From the NCBI RefSeq assembly GCF_003807585.1, contig NZ_RMBX01000011.1, positions 62,001 to 126,000 of the forward strand: a DNA stretch of 64,000 nucleotides, written 5' to 3'. This stretch comes from Chitinophaga barathri (GTDB lineage: Bacteria > Bacteroidota > Bacteroidia > Chitinophagales > Chitinophagaceae). This document shows, piece by piece, positions 33,557 to 42,552 of this stretch (position 1 is the first letter of the stretch; each line of letters opens with the position of its first letter). Under the pieces are notes generated by a model. That model saw only the letters and a program-made list of their open reading frames with translations, was not told the origin of the DNA and did not search any database. Position numbers and translations under genes: made by a program.

Positions 33557-36301
33557 TTACATATCCTGCAGATTCTCCACGCCCTGGTTCTTCATATTCT
33601 TCCGTTTGAACAGCGTCATATCCATTTTGCCAAAACGGTAAGCGAAATTCAGTTTCAGTACCTGCGGGTTGTTCAGCCGGTAATAGTCCTGTGTAAAGCC
33701 CGGGCCTTCCGAATACATGTCCGTTTTACGGCTGCGGAATATATCGTTCACGCCCAGTGTCAGCGAAGCGGCATTGTCTTTCCCGAAAGTTTTTTTCACC
33801 GCCAGGTCCACCCCGTAAAAAGGCCGGATGTAACCCTGTGAGGCGCTTTGTGCCTGGTTTGGCGGGCCAAATCCCTGGTTGGTGTTCACGGGCAGGTTCG
33901 TTTTGCCCTGGAAATCGGCGGAGAGCTGTACGGTAAAATTCCGCGGCAGCCTGAAGTTGTTGTTCACCTTCGCAAATACGCTCCACAGCGGGTCCGCCGC
34001 GCCTTCCGCGGTGATTGCCGACCGGTACACGTTCACATTGGTAGTAAGGTCCCACCAGCGTGCGGGCGCGTTCACGGAGGTGAATTCCATGCCGTAGATA
34101 TCCGCATGGTTCGCGTTGATGAAGGTATTGATGTAGGCTTCTTCCCCGGTAAAGGGGTTGGTGCCTTTGGTGAGGAAACGGGTAATGAGATGACTGGTGC
34201 GTTTGTAGTAGGCGGAGGCCAGGAAGGTATTGCTGCCTTTGAAGGTTTTGCTGTAAGCGAATTCCGCGGACTGGGTGAACTCCGGGACCAGGTCCGGGTT
34301 ACCGCGCGTAATGTTCAGGTTGTCCGTAAAATCTGTGTAAGGGGAGAGCTGGAAAAAGCTCGGCCGGTTGACCCGGCGGGTAAGGCTCAGCTGTAATTCC
34401 TGGTCTTTTTTGAGTTTACGGCTCAGCGCCAGGGAAGGAAAAAGGCTAAGGGGGTAATCGTTATCGAATTTTTCGCCCGTATTGGTCAGTTTACCGGTGT
34501 ATCCGGAACTTTCGGCCCTGAGGCCCGCCTTGTAGGTAAAAGCCTGTTTTACGGCCCCGGAGAGGGTAATATAACCGGCGTACACATAGTTCGTGGTGGC
34601 ATAATTTACGGAAGCGGCATTTACCGGGTCAAATTCACCGCCGGGGTAGCGGATGAAATTGGCATTGTCGTTCGTCACATCCGCGTACTGGGCGCGCAGG
34701 CCGGTCTCCAGTTTCAGGGCGGGAGACAGGGGGGATATATAGTCCGTTTGCACGATCAGCAGCGTATTGTCCGCGCCGAGGATGTTTTTCTGCTGCATGG
34801 CCCCTGAATGACCATCGGTTTCGCTGGTGATAAGCCCTTCGCCGGATACTTTGCGGGTGCTCCAGGTGAAGTCTGCCGTCCATTCGCGGCCGGGTTTGGG
34901 GAAGTTGTGTTTCATGCCCAGCTGCAGGGTAGTGCCGTTGATCTCCCGTTCGGAGGTATAAAGCCTGCTGCCCAGGGCGCTTACGCTGCCGGAGGGCAAC
35001 AGGCTGTCTGTCTGTATATGGATCGTTTCACCGGGCTTGAAGTTACCATGCATCTGTATGGCGGAAAGAGAGATCGTCGTTCTGTTGGATGCAAAGTAAT
35101 CCAGGCCCAGCTTGCCGAACAGAAAGCCGCCGGTTGTTTTGTTTTCGTTTTGCTGGAAGATGTTCACCCTGGGTTCGTCTGTAAGGTAGCGGCTGGTATG
35201 GCCGGTGGTGCGGTTCTTTACTTGGTTGGTCATGAGGGTGGCGGAGAGGTTGAATTTTCCCTGCCGCAGGTTAAAGATGCCGCCGCCGTTGTACCCGCCG
35301 CGGCTGTCCGCGCCGGCCATGATATTGCCGTTGTAGCCGGTCTGCCGGTTCTTTTTCAGCACGATGTTCAGGATGCCCGCGTCGGCGGAGGCGTCATATT
35401 TCGCGGAAGGATTGGTGATCACTTCCACGCTGCTTATTTCGGCGGCGGGTATCTGGTCCAGGGAGAGGGTGGTGGGGCGCCCGTCTATATAGAGCTGGGG
35501 GGCGGCATTGCGGAGTTTTACATTGCCGTCTATGTCCACCTGCACGGAAGGCACGTTGCGCATTACGTCCACGGCGGTGCCGCCGGCGGATACGAGGTTC
35601 TTTTCGACGTTGAATGTTTTTTTGTCGATGTCCATCTGCATCAGCGGGCGGGCGGCGGTGACGGTCACGGTTTGCAGCTGTTTTTCCACGGGGCTGAGTT
35701 TGATATTGCCCAGGTCTTTGTCGAATGCGCTCATATCCGGCATACGGCCGGGAGCGCCGCCCATGGCGGGGCGGGCGGGGGTATTGGCGTAGGCGCCCGC
35801 CGGGGGATTGCCTGGAGTGTTATTCCCTGCCGCTGCGGGTTTCCCCCGCGCATTATGATCAGCATTGTTTGCCCCGGGAGGCCCCGCCGGCCCTGGTTTT
35901 CCCTGCGTGCTTCCGTAGGCATTGCCGGCCCCCGGCGCGCCCACAGCGCCCGGCCTGGCGCCAGCCGGCATATTGATAAAAACAATCTCCTGTTCATATG
36001 CGCTATAACCCACCGCGGAGATCTTCAGTTTAAATTTCCCCATCAGCGGCAGTTCCGCCAGGCTGAATTCTCCATTGCTCCCGGTGGTAGCGCCTTTCAC
36101 GAGCACTTCGCGGAGTTTGCGGGCAGCGGTATCAAATTTCTGCTGTAGCAGGTACACGGATGCATCGCCCAGCGGTTTGCCCTGTGCGTCGGTTATTTTA
36201 CCGTAAACGTGGCCGATATTGGCGGGTCTTCCGGGCGTTTGCGCGGCGGCTTGCAGTATCGTGACCAGGGTGAGGATCATGTATAAGATGAGCTGTTTCA
36301 T
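33557..36301 (-). CDS. Outer-membrane beta-barrel protein (TonB-receptor-like)
   Basis: This 914-residue protein has a signal peptide, a carboxypeptidase-regulatory-like domain (IGHVYGKITDAQGKPLGDAS), a Gly/Pro/Ala/Asn-rich stretch at about residues 108-190, a plug-like domain (VDVMRNVPSVQVDIDGNVKL, QIPAAEISSVEVITNPSAKY) and a long barrel with RVNRPSFFQLSPYTDFTDNL, as in the outer-membrane beta-barrel family related to TonB receptors. The low-complexity stretch is unusual in length. It is transcribed away from a LytS/LytTR pair, which may control it. The ligand is unknown. Confidence 0.92.
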   Translation of the reverse strand: MKQLILYMILTLVTILQAAAQTPGRPANIGHVYGKITDAQGKPLGDASVYLLQQKFDTAARKLREVLVKGATTGSNGEFSLAELPLMGKFKLKISAVGYSAYEQEIVFINMPAGARPGAVGAPGAGNAYGSTQGKPGPAGPPGANNADHNARGKPAAAGNNTPGNPPAGAYANTPARPAMGGAPGRMPDMSAFDKDLGNIKLSPVEKQLQTVTVTAARPLMQMDIDKKTFNVEKNLVSAGGTAVDVMRNVPSVQVDIDGNVKLRNAAPQLYIDGRPTTLSLDQIPAAEISSVEVITNPSAKYDASADAGILNIVLKKNRQTGYNGNIMAGADSRGGYNGGGIFNLRQGKFNLSATLMTNQVKNRTTGHTSRYLTDEPRVNIFQQNENKTTGGFLFGKLGLDYFASNRTTISLSAIQMHGNFKPGETIHIQTDSLLPSGSVSALGSRLYTSEREINGTTLQLGMKHNFPKPGREWTADFTWSTRKVSGEGLITSETDGHSGAMQQKNILGADNTLLIVQTDYISPLSPALKLETGLRAQYADVTNDNANFIRYPGGEFDPVNAASVNYATTNYVYAGYITLSGAVKQAFTYKAGLRAESSGYTGKLTNTGEKFDNDYPLSLFPSLALSRKLKKDQELQLSLTRRVNRPSFFQLSPYTDFTDNLNITRGNPDLVPEFTQSAEFAYSKTFKGSNTFLASAYYKRTSHLITRFLTKGTNPFTGEEAYINTFINANHADIYGMEFTSVNAPARWWDLTTNVNVYRSAITAEGAADPLWSVFAKVNNNFRLPRNFTVQLSADFQGKTNLPVNTNQGFGPPNQAQSASQGYIRPFYGVDLAVKKTFGKDNAASLTLGVNDIFRSRKTDMYSEGPGFTQDYYRLNNPQVLKLNFAYRFGKMDMTLFKRKNMKNQGVENLQDM

Positions 36302-36562
36302 ACATTAGGTTTTCAGCGAAGCTATCCCAATGACGAAAGCGGGAGGGAGAGGTGTAGACCATGCCAGCATTCTGCGCGACCAAACGGATGTATCCCGCCA
36401 CTTTACCCTGAGCGCGGGAAACAACATCTGGCTGTTATGGTTACCGGGGCCACGGGCGTACGTCGCGGCATTTGCCGGTGTAGTCGTGTCATTTACCCGT
36501 CCTGTATACAGCCACGGCGGGAAGGGATCGTTATAAGCCCGGCGGGCCGTATCTTTAATACC

Positions 36563-37576
36563 ATGAAATCATTTTTCAGGCCCGGATATATCAATATTGC
36601 CCTCCACGTGCTCATCTGGAGCGCTATGATACTGATGCCCTACGTCGTGTCCACCAGGGAAAGCGGCTACAGCATCGGCTCCATCCCCGGCCTGTTTTTT
36701 TCCCTGTCGGGTTTCATCCATATGGCCATCTTTTATACGAACGCTTATTTCCTTATCCCCAAACTGTTCAACAAACGTTTCTGGTGGCTGTACCTGGTAT
36801 CCGCCCTGTTGCTCACGGGCCTTACCATCCCGCTGAAATGGCAGATACTGGCGCACTGGTTCCCCAACACGCTGAAAGATTTTACGCTGTACCGTTTTAT
36901 ATTCGCGCCCTCCTTCGTCACCATGATCATCAGTTTCCTGTACCGCGTACTGTCGGACAGGATCAGGCATGAAAAAGAACAGAAGGAACGGCGCGCAGAG
37001 CAGATGGCGACTGAACTGAAATTCCTCCGCTCACAGGTAAGCCCGCATTTCCTGTTCAACGTACTCACCAACCTCGTATCGCTGGCCCGCAAGAAGTCCG
37101 ACCAGATGGAGCCCGCGCTCATCCGCCTTTCCGGCCTCATGCGGTACATGCTGTACGATACGCAGCAGCAGAAAGTGGAACTGCAAAAAGAGATCGAATA
37201 CCTCAACAGTTATGTGGAACTGCAAAAACTGCGTTTCGGCAATGACGTGGACATTGAATATGAAGTACAGGTACAGGACGATCATTACAACATAGAGCCG
37301 ATGCTGCTCATCGCTTTTGTGGAAAACGCCTTCAAACACGGCACCGGCACCGGCGAAAACCCCTGGATCAGCATACGGCTGAAGGTGGACCAGGGCGTCA
37401 TGGTGTTTGAAGTACAGAACCGTTTTGAACAGCATACCAGCAAAGACGACAGCTCCGGCATCGGGCTGCACAATGTAAAGGCACGGCTGAACCTGCTGTA
37501 CAAGGGCCGGCACCAGCTGGACATAAACGAAGACAACAAGGTATTTAAGGTAACTTTAACCCTGCAACTCACATGA
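36563..37576 (+). CDS. LytS-type sensor histidine kinase
   Basis: This 337-residue membrane kinase has four membrane segments in the first 135 residues, a short coiled coil and a His_kinase domain with LRSQVSPHFLFNVLTNLVSL (phospho-acceptor His near residue 162). The ATPase part reads MLLIAFVENAFKHG and SSGIGLHNVKARLNLLY. It signals to the response regulator whose gene overlaps its stop as ATGA. The start at 36563 is chosen because the domain begins there; the longer frame is an unrelated stretch. Confidence 0.93.
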   Translation: MKSFFRPGYINIALHVLIWSAMILMPYVVSTRESGYSIGSIPGLFFSLSGFIHMAIFYTNAYFLIPKLFNKRFWWLYLVSALLLTGLTIPLKWQILAHWFPNTLKDFTLYRFIFAPSFVTMIISFLYRVLSDRIRHEKEQKERRAEQMATELKFLRSQVSPHFLFNVLTNLVSLARKKSDQMEPALIRLSGLMRYMLYDTQQQKVELQKEIEYLNSYVELQKLRFGNDVDIEYEVQVQDDHYNIEPMLLIAFVENAFKHGTGTGENPWISIRLKVDQGVMVFEVQNRFEQHTSKDDSSGIGLHNVKARLNLLYKGRHQLDINEDNKVFKVTLTLQLT

Positions 37577-38268
37577 TACGCTGCATTATCATAGACGATG
37601 AACAACTGGTCCGCGAACTGCTGGAAGACAACGTGCGGCAGATACCTTTCCTGCAACTGGTAAAGACCTGCCGCAGCGCCATGGAGGCCGTGGATGTGCT
37701 CCAATCCGGCGGGGTGGACCTCATGTTCCTGGACATACAGATGCCCGGGCTCAGCGGCCTGCAATTCCTGCAATCCCTGCAAAATCCGCCGCTCACCATC
37801 CTGGTCACCGCTTACGAAAAATATGCGCTGGAAGGTTACAACCTCCAGGTGGCGGATTATCTCCTGAAACCATTCAGCTTCGAACGTTTCCTGAAAGCCT
37901 GCAACCGCGCCGCCGAACTGCTGAAACTACAGCAGAAGCCGGCAATCCCCGCCCTGCAGGATTTTTTCGTGAACGTGGAATACACGCAGGTGAAAATAAC
38001 CGTATCGGATATTGAATATATCGAAGGGCTGAAAGATTATATCAAGATACACCTGGCTTCTTCACCCAGGCCCGTGCTCACGCGCATGACCATGAAAGCC
38101 ATGGAGGAAAAACTCCCGGCCGGCGCTTTTATCCGTACCCATAAATCGTACCTGGTAGCGGCTTCGCGGATCACGATGATAAAAAGGGACCTGGTATATA
38201 TCGGTAAAACGGAGATACCCGTGAGTGAGTCCTACAAAGAAAATGTGACCCGCCTCAGCAATAGTTAA
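37573..38268 (+). CDS. LytTR-family response regulator
   Basis: This 231-residue protein has a receiver domain (IIDDE at residues 6-10, phospho-acceptor D54 in MFLDIQMPGLSG, Lys in DYLLKPF) and a C-terminal LytTR DNA-binding domain (ISDIEYIEGLKDYIKIHL-like segment, then FIRTHKSYLVAASRI). It overlaps the kinase gene by 4 bases, so the two are translationally coupled. The divergent outer-membrane gene is a plausible target. Confidence 0.94.
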   Translation: MIRCIIIDDEQLVRELLEDNVRQIPFLQLVKTCRSAMEAVDVLQSGGVDLMFLDIQMPGLSGLQFLQSLQNPPLTILVTAYEKYALEGYNLQVADYLLKPFSFERFLKACNRAAELLKLQQKPAIPALQDFFVNVEYTQVKITVSDIEYIEGLKDYIKIHLASSPRPVLTRMTMKAMEEKLPAGAFIRTHKSYLVAASRITMIKRDLVYIGKTEIPVSESYKENVTRLSNS

Positions 38269-38331
38269 CCTTTTCGTCTACACATTTCCCTCTTGCGTCT
38301 ACATGCCCCGGAATGCCCGGCAGTGTTGGTG

Positions 38332-38339
38332 TAGTTTTG
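38332..38339 (+). promoter_or_regulatory. Candidate -7 element of the small membrane protein gene
   Basis: TAGTTTTG matches TAnnTTTG, 39 bases before the ATG at 38379. No -33 element was found. Confidence 0.4.
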
Positions 38340-38378
38340 TATTGGCATCAAAATTATTCACCACAAAAACTGACGATC

Positions 38379-38723
38379 ATGGGATTCGCATTCATCATTT
38401 TCTTACGCATACTGTTTGCCGCCTGTATGGTATTTATTATCGGGTATATTTTCGGGGGATTCTCGAAACGCCCGGCCCTGGCTAAGATTACAAGGGTAGC
38501 GGCTATTCTTTCCATCGTGTTATTTATCGGCATCAATGTATTGCTGATGCGTTTTGCATTCGGCCATCACAATGGCGGCCCCGGCGGCTGGCGCTGCAAC
38601 GACCGGGAGTGGAGGGATCACCGCATGGATGAGCACAGGCCGTATGGCCCGGCAGTAGCGCCTCCGGCCACGCAGCCCGCACCGGCTGATACGCCTCCGG
38701 CCACACCGCCGCCTGCTCAATAG
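38379..38723 (+). CDS. Small membrane protein with proline-rich tail
   Basis: This 114-residue protein has two membrane segments (FAFIIFLRILFAACMVFIIG and ILSIVLFIGINVLLMRFAF) and a His/Gly/Pro-rich tail ending PPATQPAPADTPPATPPPAQ. I do not recognise a family. The start at 38379 gives the protein its first membrane span at once; the upstream frame would add a short polar stretch. It lies between the LytTR regulator and a palindromic repeat. Confidence 0.65.
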   Translation: MGFAFIIFLRILFAACMVFIIGYIFGGFSKRPALAKITRVAAILSIVLFIGINVLLMRFAFGHHNGGPGGWRCNDREWRDHRMDEHRPYGPAVAPPATQPAPADTPPATPPPAQ

Positions 38724-38765
38724 TTGAAGTTTACAGTCTGCACCTGCTTTCAGCCCAATCTGGCG

Positions 38766-38901
38766 CGTCATTGCGAGGAGCAGCGGGGGGTGTGCAGGAG
38801 CCGCGACGAAGCAATCTCCTGATCCTGGAGTACTTCCATTCGATGGAGGAGATTGCTTCGTCGCCCCACCCACTTTAGCGCTGCTGCTCCTCGCAATGAC
38901 G
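38766..38901. repeat. Palindromic interspersed repeat, copy 2
   Basis: It has the same outer arms (CGTCATTGCGAGGAGCAGCG and complement) and inner arms (GCGACGAAGCAATCTCC and complement) as copies 1 and 3, with a different central loop. It is in the same orientation as copy 1. Similarity continues a few bases right (GCTTTGCGCCAGCTT). It lies in a gap between convergent genes. Confidence 0.9.
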
Positions 38902-38957
38902 GGCTTTGCGCCAGCTTAAAATTTTATTTTCGTGTAGCCCGTTACGTAAGCACGGAA

Positions 38958-39557
38958 TTATTTAGAGATCTTTTCATGCACCCACTTCGCCTCGGTTTCG
39001 GGGGAAGCGTCGTTCTCCGCGGTAAGCCTGCTGAAGGTGCATTGCGGCCAGTCGTAGGGCTGGCTGTCGTCGAAGTAGGGGCCTACCACGCCCAGCATCC
39101 AGCCTTTGTCTGATGCCCAGTGCGGCTCAAATACGCGGAAACGGAATACTTCGTAATGCACGAAATGCTGTTGCCCGTCGTAATCGATGGTCACTCTCCT
39201 GATATGGAATATTTCGTCGGGGATGGCGGCCAGTTCCGTGGGGAACTCCAGCCAGTTGGCCAGGTTGGCTTCGGAAGATTTTTCGAGGCTGTAAAATTCC
39301 GGCGGGAAAATATGTGAGAGGTTAAAGTCTTTCAGCATGGAATAAGCGGTTTCCCGTGTGCGCACATCCCGCGCGTAGGGCATTACATCGTCCAGGCCTA
39401 AAGGGATACCGGTTTCCAGCTTGTCCAGCAGGGGTTGTATCCTTTCCAGCTTCACCTGCTGCGCGCGCCGGCTTGCTTTCCGCACCGCTATCAGGCGGTA
39501 AATGACAAATCCGGCAACGACTGCCGCTATTGCCAACAAAATGTATAAACTGAGCAT
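38958..39557 (-). CDS. Membrane-anchored protein of unknown function
   Basis: This 199-residue protein has one N-terminal membrane span (LYILLAIAAVVAGFVIYRLI) and a cytoplasmic or periplasmic domain with EFPTELAAIPDEIFHIRRVT and WMLGVVGPYFDDSQPYDWPQ. I do not recognise the family. It starts 44 bases downstream, on the same strand, from the stop of the ABC exporter gene's neighbour region and may be expressed alone. Confidence 0.7.
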   Translation of the reverse strand: MLSLYILLAIAAVVAGFVIYRLIAVRKASRRAQQVKLERIQPLLDKLETGIPLGLDDVMPYARDVRTRETAYSMLKDFNLSHIFPPEFYSLEKSSEANLANWLEFPTELAAIPDEIFHIRRVTIDYDGQQHFVHYEVFRFRVFEPHWASDKGWMLGVVGPYFDDSQPYDWPQCTFSRLTAENDASPETEAKWVHEKISK

Positions 39558-39601
39558 AGGTAAGGTTTGATGGCTGTTAAAGAATCAAATCACCGGAGGG
39601 A

Positions 39602-41401
39602 TCACACTTCTTCCAGCTCGCCTTCTTCAGGCTCATCGTTCTCCGGCACAGCCGCGGGACTTCTCCTTTCCCCGATCTGCTGCCGCCACATTGCGTAATA
39701 TAACCCTTTATTCTCCACCAGCTCTTCATGCGTGCCTGTTTCCGCGATCTTTCCCTTTTCCAGCACGATGATCCTGTCCGAATGCATGATGGTGGAAAGG
39801 CGGTGCGCGATCAGGATGGTGATCTGTTCCCGCAGTGCGGAAATATTCCGTACAGTGTCTGTGATGGCCTCTTCCGTGAGGGAGTCGAGCGCGGAAGTAG
39901 CTTCGTCGAAGATGAGCAGGCGGGGGCGGCGTACCAGCGCGCGGGCGATGGAAATACGTTGTTTTTCACCACCGGACAATTTCAGCCCGCCTTCGCCCAG
40001 TTTGGTATAAATGCCTTTGCCCGTACGGTTCAGCAGTGCCGTGGCCGATGCTTTTTCCAGCGCTTCGGTGATCTCCGCGTCTGTAGCATCCGGCTTTACG
40101 AAAAGAAGATTGTCTTTGACGGTGCCCGCGAACAGCTGCGTATCCTGTGTTACAAACCCTATCTGCCTGCGGAGGGCGTTGTACCGGATATCCAGGGAAG
40201 ACACGTCGTTGAAAAAGATATCTCCTTCCACGGGTTTGTACAGGCCTACGAGGAGTTTCACCAGGGTAGACTTACCCGAGCCGGAGGGGCCTACAAAGGC
40301 AATGGTATCGCCCGTTTTCACGGAAAAGGAAATATTATCGATGGCATTGACGGTAGCGGTTTTGTGACGGAACACGACCTGGTCGAAACGCATTTCTTCC
40401 AGCTCGCCGATCTCTACCGGTTCTTCCGGCCGCTCTTCCACGGGGCGCTGCATCAGGCGGTGAAACAGCTGTAAAGAGGCCTCCGCTTCCCGGTACTGGA
40501 TGATGATATTGCCAAGGTCCTGCAGGGGTACGAATATGGCGGTGGTGATGAACTGCATGGTGATCAGCTCGCCGGTGCTGAGGATATTCCGGAAAATGAG
40601 CCAGAGCAGGATGAACAGGATGGATTGTTTCAGCAGGTTCAGCGTGGTGCCTTGCAGAAAGGAGAGCGTGCGTACCTGCCGGGTCTTTTCCATTTCAAGG
40701 TCGAATATCTGCTGGGTGAACATTTTCAGCCGCCTGATCTCGGGAAAGGTAAGCCCCAGGCTTTTCACCAGTTCTATATTCCGCAGGGACTCGGTGATGG
40801 CGCCGGAGAGCTGCAACGTTTCCCGGTTGATGGCCCGCTGCACGGATTTCATCTTCTTGCTAAGCATGCCGGTAAGCCCGCCCAGCACCAGTATACCGAT
40901 CACAAACACGGGGATGAGCGCCCAGTGTTTGGTAATGGCGTACCATACCAGGAACCCCATGCCTACGAGCGAAGTAAAGAGGATATTGATGAATGCGTTG
41001 ATGAACCTTTCGGTGTCGGTCCTTACTTTTTGGAGGATGGCCAGCGTTTCCCCGCTCCTTTGTTCTTCATATTCTTCGAAAGAGAGCCGGAGGGTTTGTT
41101 TCAGCCCGTCGTTGAACACCTGCATGCCGAACTTTTGTACCACGAGCCGCATCATATATTCCTGGATGGATTTGGCGGCGCGGGCCAGCAGCGCGATGGC
41201 GATGGCGATGCCCAGCCAGTACAGTACGCCTTTGATCAGTTCGGGTTCGGGCTGGGAGGGGGGCTGGGCGGTATAATCGTCGATGATCTTCCCGAAAATG
41301 AGCGGGTCTATCATGATCAGCACCTGGCTGGCCCCGGCCAGCAGCAGCGCCCAGAATACGAGCCAGCGGTGGGGTTTGAGGTAATTCCACAGGATTTGCA
41401 T
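39602..41401 (-). CDS. ABC exporter, fused membrane and ATPase domains
   Basis: This 599-residue protein has six membrane segments in the first 330 residues and a nucleotide-binding domain with Walker A GPSGSGKST, signature LSGGEKQRISIARAL, Walker B LLIFDEATSALD and the switch His in ILIAHRLSTI. It is a half-transporter that dimerises, like MsbA or multidrug and lipid exporters. The last 25 residues are very acidic (ENDEPEEGELEEV). Substrate is unknown. Confidence 0.95.
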   Translation of the reverse strand: MQILWNYLKPHRWLVFWALLLAGASQVLIMIDPLIFGKIIDDYTAQPPSQPEPELIKGVLYWLGIAIAIALLARAAKSIQEYMMRLVVQKFGMQVFNDGLKQTLRLSFEEYEEQRSGETLAILQKVRTDTERFINAFINILFTSLVGMGFLVWYAITKHWALIPVFVIGILVLGGLTGMLSKKMKSVQRAINRETLQLSGAITESLRNIELVKSLGLTFPEIRRLKMFTQQIFDLEMEKTRQVRTLSFLQGTTLNLLKQSILFILLWLIFRNILSTGELITMQFITTAIFVPLQDLGNIIIQYREAEASLQLFHRLMQRPVEERPEEPVEIGELEEMRFDQVVFRHKTATVNAIDNISFSVKTGDTIAFVGPSGSGKSTLVKLLVGLYKPVEGDIFFNDVSSLDIRYNALRRQIGFVTQDTQLFAGTVKDNLLFVKPDATDAEITEALEKASATALLNRTGKGIYTKLGEGGLKLSGGEKQRISIARALVRRPRLLIFDEATSALDSLTEEAITDTVRNISALREQITILIAHRLSTIMHSDRIIVLEKGKIAETGTHEELVENKGLYYAMWRQQIGERRSPAAVPENDEPEEGELEEV

Positions 41402-41595
41402 CCTTAAATTTACGTAGTTCGGTTGTCTTTGTCATGACAATCGGGGCGGCGGAAGGGTAAAATCAGCTGCTCGTCGGTCTTCTGTCAGCTGTTAGCTGGT
41501 CGCTCCCTCTCTTCACACAGGCGACATGCTGGCCTTATTCGGCCTTTTGGGCCAGCACCCTTAAAGTTTTCAGTTGAAACACTATCAGCGGCACC

Positions 41596-41650
41596 AAAAG
41601 CATATCAAAAGCATAGCAAGAGCATATCAAAAGCGTATCAAAAGCATACT
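41596..41650. repeat. Tandem array 1 of an 11-bp unit
   Basis: Five units in exact 11-base register follow the pattern AAAAGCATATC, with one or two changes in units 2 to 5. Confidence 0.9.
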
Positions 41651-41661
41651 TACCCCCACCC

Positions 41662-41700
41662 ACTGCCATTTTGATCGTCCCTTTTTGGCAAAATGGCAGT
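41662..41700. repeat. 12-bp inverted repeat
   Basis: ACTGCCATTTTG and CAAAATGGCAGT match perfectly across a 15-base spacer. No T run follows, so it does not look like a terminator; it sits between two 11-bp arrays. Confidence 0.75.
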
Positions 41701-41768
41701 CTTACTCAGCGGCATAAGGGCATTTATCAGCCTTTGACCTTTTCAGGCAGGCAGCTTGCTGGCTGCCG

Positions 41769-41834
41769 TCTACACCGGGTCTACACCGGGTCTACATCGG
41801 GTCTATATCGGGTTTATACCGGGTCTACACCGGG
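41769..41834. repeat. Tandem array 2 of an 11-bp unit
   Basis: Six units in exact 11-base register follow the pattern TCTACACCGGG; units 3 to 5 differ at one to three positions, and a degraded seventh unit follows. The unit is unrelated in sequence to array 1 but has the same length. Confidence 0.92.
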
Positions 41835-41889
41835 TTTGCACCGCAAATCATTGTAAACCTATTTTAGGACGGGACCGTTCCTAAGCAGT

Positions 41890-41922
41890 ACAGAAGTAGC
41901 AGACAAGTAGTAAAAGAGTAGC
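41890..41922. repeat. Short tandem array 3 of an 11-bp unit
   Basis: Three units (ACAGAAGTAGC, AGACAAGTAGT, AAAAGAGTAGC) share the register and an A-rich start with AGTAG at the end. It is weaker than arrays 1 and 2. Confidence 0.6.
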
Positions 41923-41930
41923 AAACGCAC

Positions 41931-41963
41931 AAAAAAAGCCCGGCCGTCTTCAGACAACCGGGC
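41931..41963 (-). terminator. Terminator of the FKBP gene
   Basis: GCCCGG and CCGGGC enclose a second short stem (GTCT/AGAC); on the minus strand a TTTTTTT run follows. It lies 25 bases after the stop. Confidence 0.8.
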
Positions 41964-41987
41964 CGGAATAATCGTTTTTTTAACCCC

Positions 41988-42422
41988 TTAGCTGATACCC
42001 AGCAGCTCCACTTCAAAAATAAGGGCGCTATTAGGCCCGATCTGGGCGCTTACCTGCTGTTCCCCATATCCAAGGTCCGCCGGGATAAAAAAGCGCCATT
42101 TACTGCCCTCAGGCATCAATTGCAGCCCTTCCGTCCAGCCCTTGATCACCCTGTTCAAAGGAAAAGTGGCGGGCTGGCCGCGTTTTACGGAGCTGTCGAA
42201 CACAGTGCCGTCTATCAGCGTGCCGTGGTAATGGCAGGTTACTTTACTGGTGGCGGAAGGTTTGGGACCGGTGCCTTCCGTGATCACCTCGTATTGCAGC
42301 CCGCTCGGCAATGCCGTTACACCGGGTTTCTCTTTATTTGCTTCCAGGAAATCCTGGCCGGCTTTCAGGTTAGCCGCTGCTTTTTCGTTCTTCATCTGGA
42401 AGAGTTTGTCCGCTATGCCCAT
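41988..42422 (-). CDS. FKBP-type peptidyl-prolyl isomerase
   Basis: This 144-residue protein has a short helical N-terminus followed by an FKBP domain: GLQYEVITEGTGPKPSATSK, HYHGTLIDGTVFDSS and the active-site region GWTEGLQLMPEGSKWRFFIP, with LGYGEQ. No signal peptide is visible, so it is probably cytoplasmic. It catalyses proline cis-trans isomerisation in protein folding. The N-terminal helix resembles the FkpA/Mip type, shortened. Confidence 0.94.
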   Translation of the reverse strand: MGIADKLFQMKNEKAAANLKAGQDFLEANKEKPGVTALPSGLQYEVITEGTGPKPSATSKVTCHYHGTLIDGTVFDSSVKRGQPATFPLNRVIKGWTEGLQLMPEGSKWRFFIPADLGYGEQQVSAQIGPNSALIFEVELLGIS

Positions 42423-42552
42423 AATATTCTTTTTGCAAAAGTAGCAAATCCCCCCGCGTAAAGATCACCCGGAATTAATCCCGCCCCCCGGCCCGCATTC
42501 CGGAATTATTGTTATTTTGGCCGGTCAGCTACTCAAACCCAGACAATTGTAT

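Larger units (their letters stand above)
41402..41987. other. 586-base gap with three 11-bp tandem arrays and inverted repeats
   Basis: No gene is supported here. The gap holds the inverted repeat TGCTGGCC/GGCCAGCA (41527-41557), an array of five 11-mers (41596-41650), an inverted repeat ACTGCCATTTTG/CAAAATGGCAGT (41662-41700), a second array of six 11-mers (41769-41834), a short third array (41890-41922) and the FKBP terminator. The short frame at 41671-41856 merely reads through the second array. Confidence 0.8.

Noticed and set aside
34808..36148. Long plus-strand frame of 446 codons
   Set aside because: It lies antisense to the outer-membrane barrel gene, has skewed Gly/Ala/His/Val composition and no domain; it is a shadow of GC-rich coding sequence.
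41596..41922. CRISPR array
   Set aside because: The repeats are 11 bases with no spacers between them and no cas genes are nearby.
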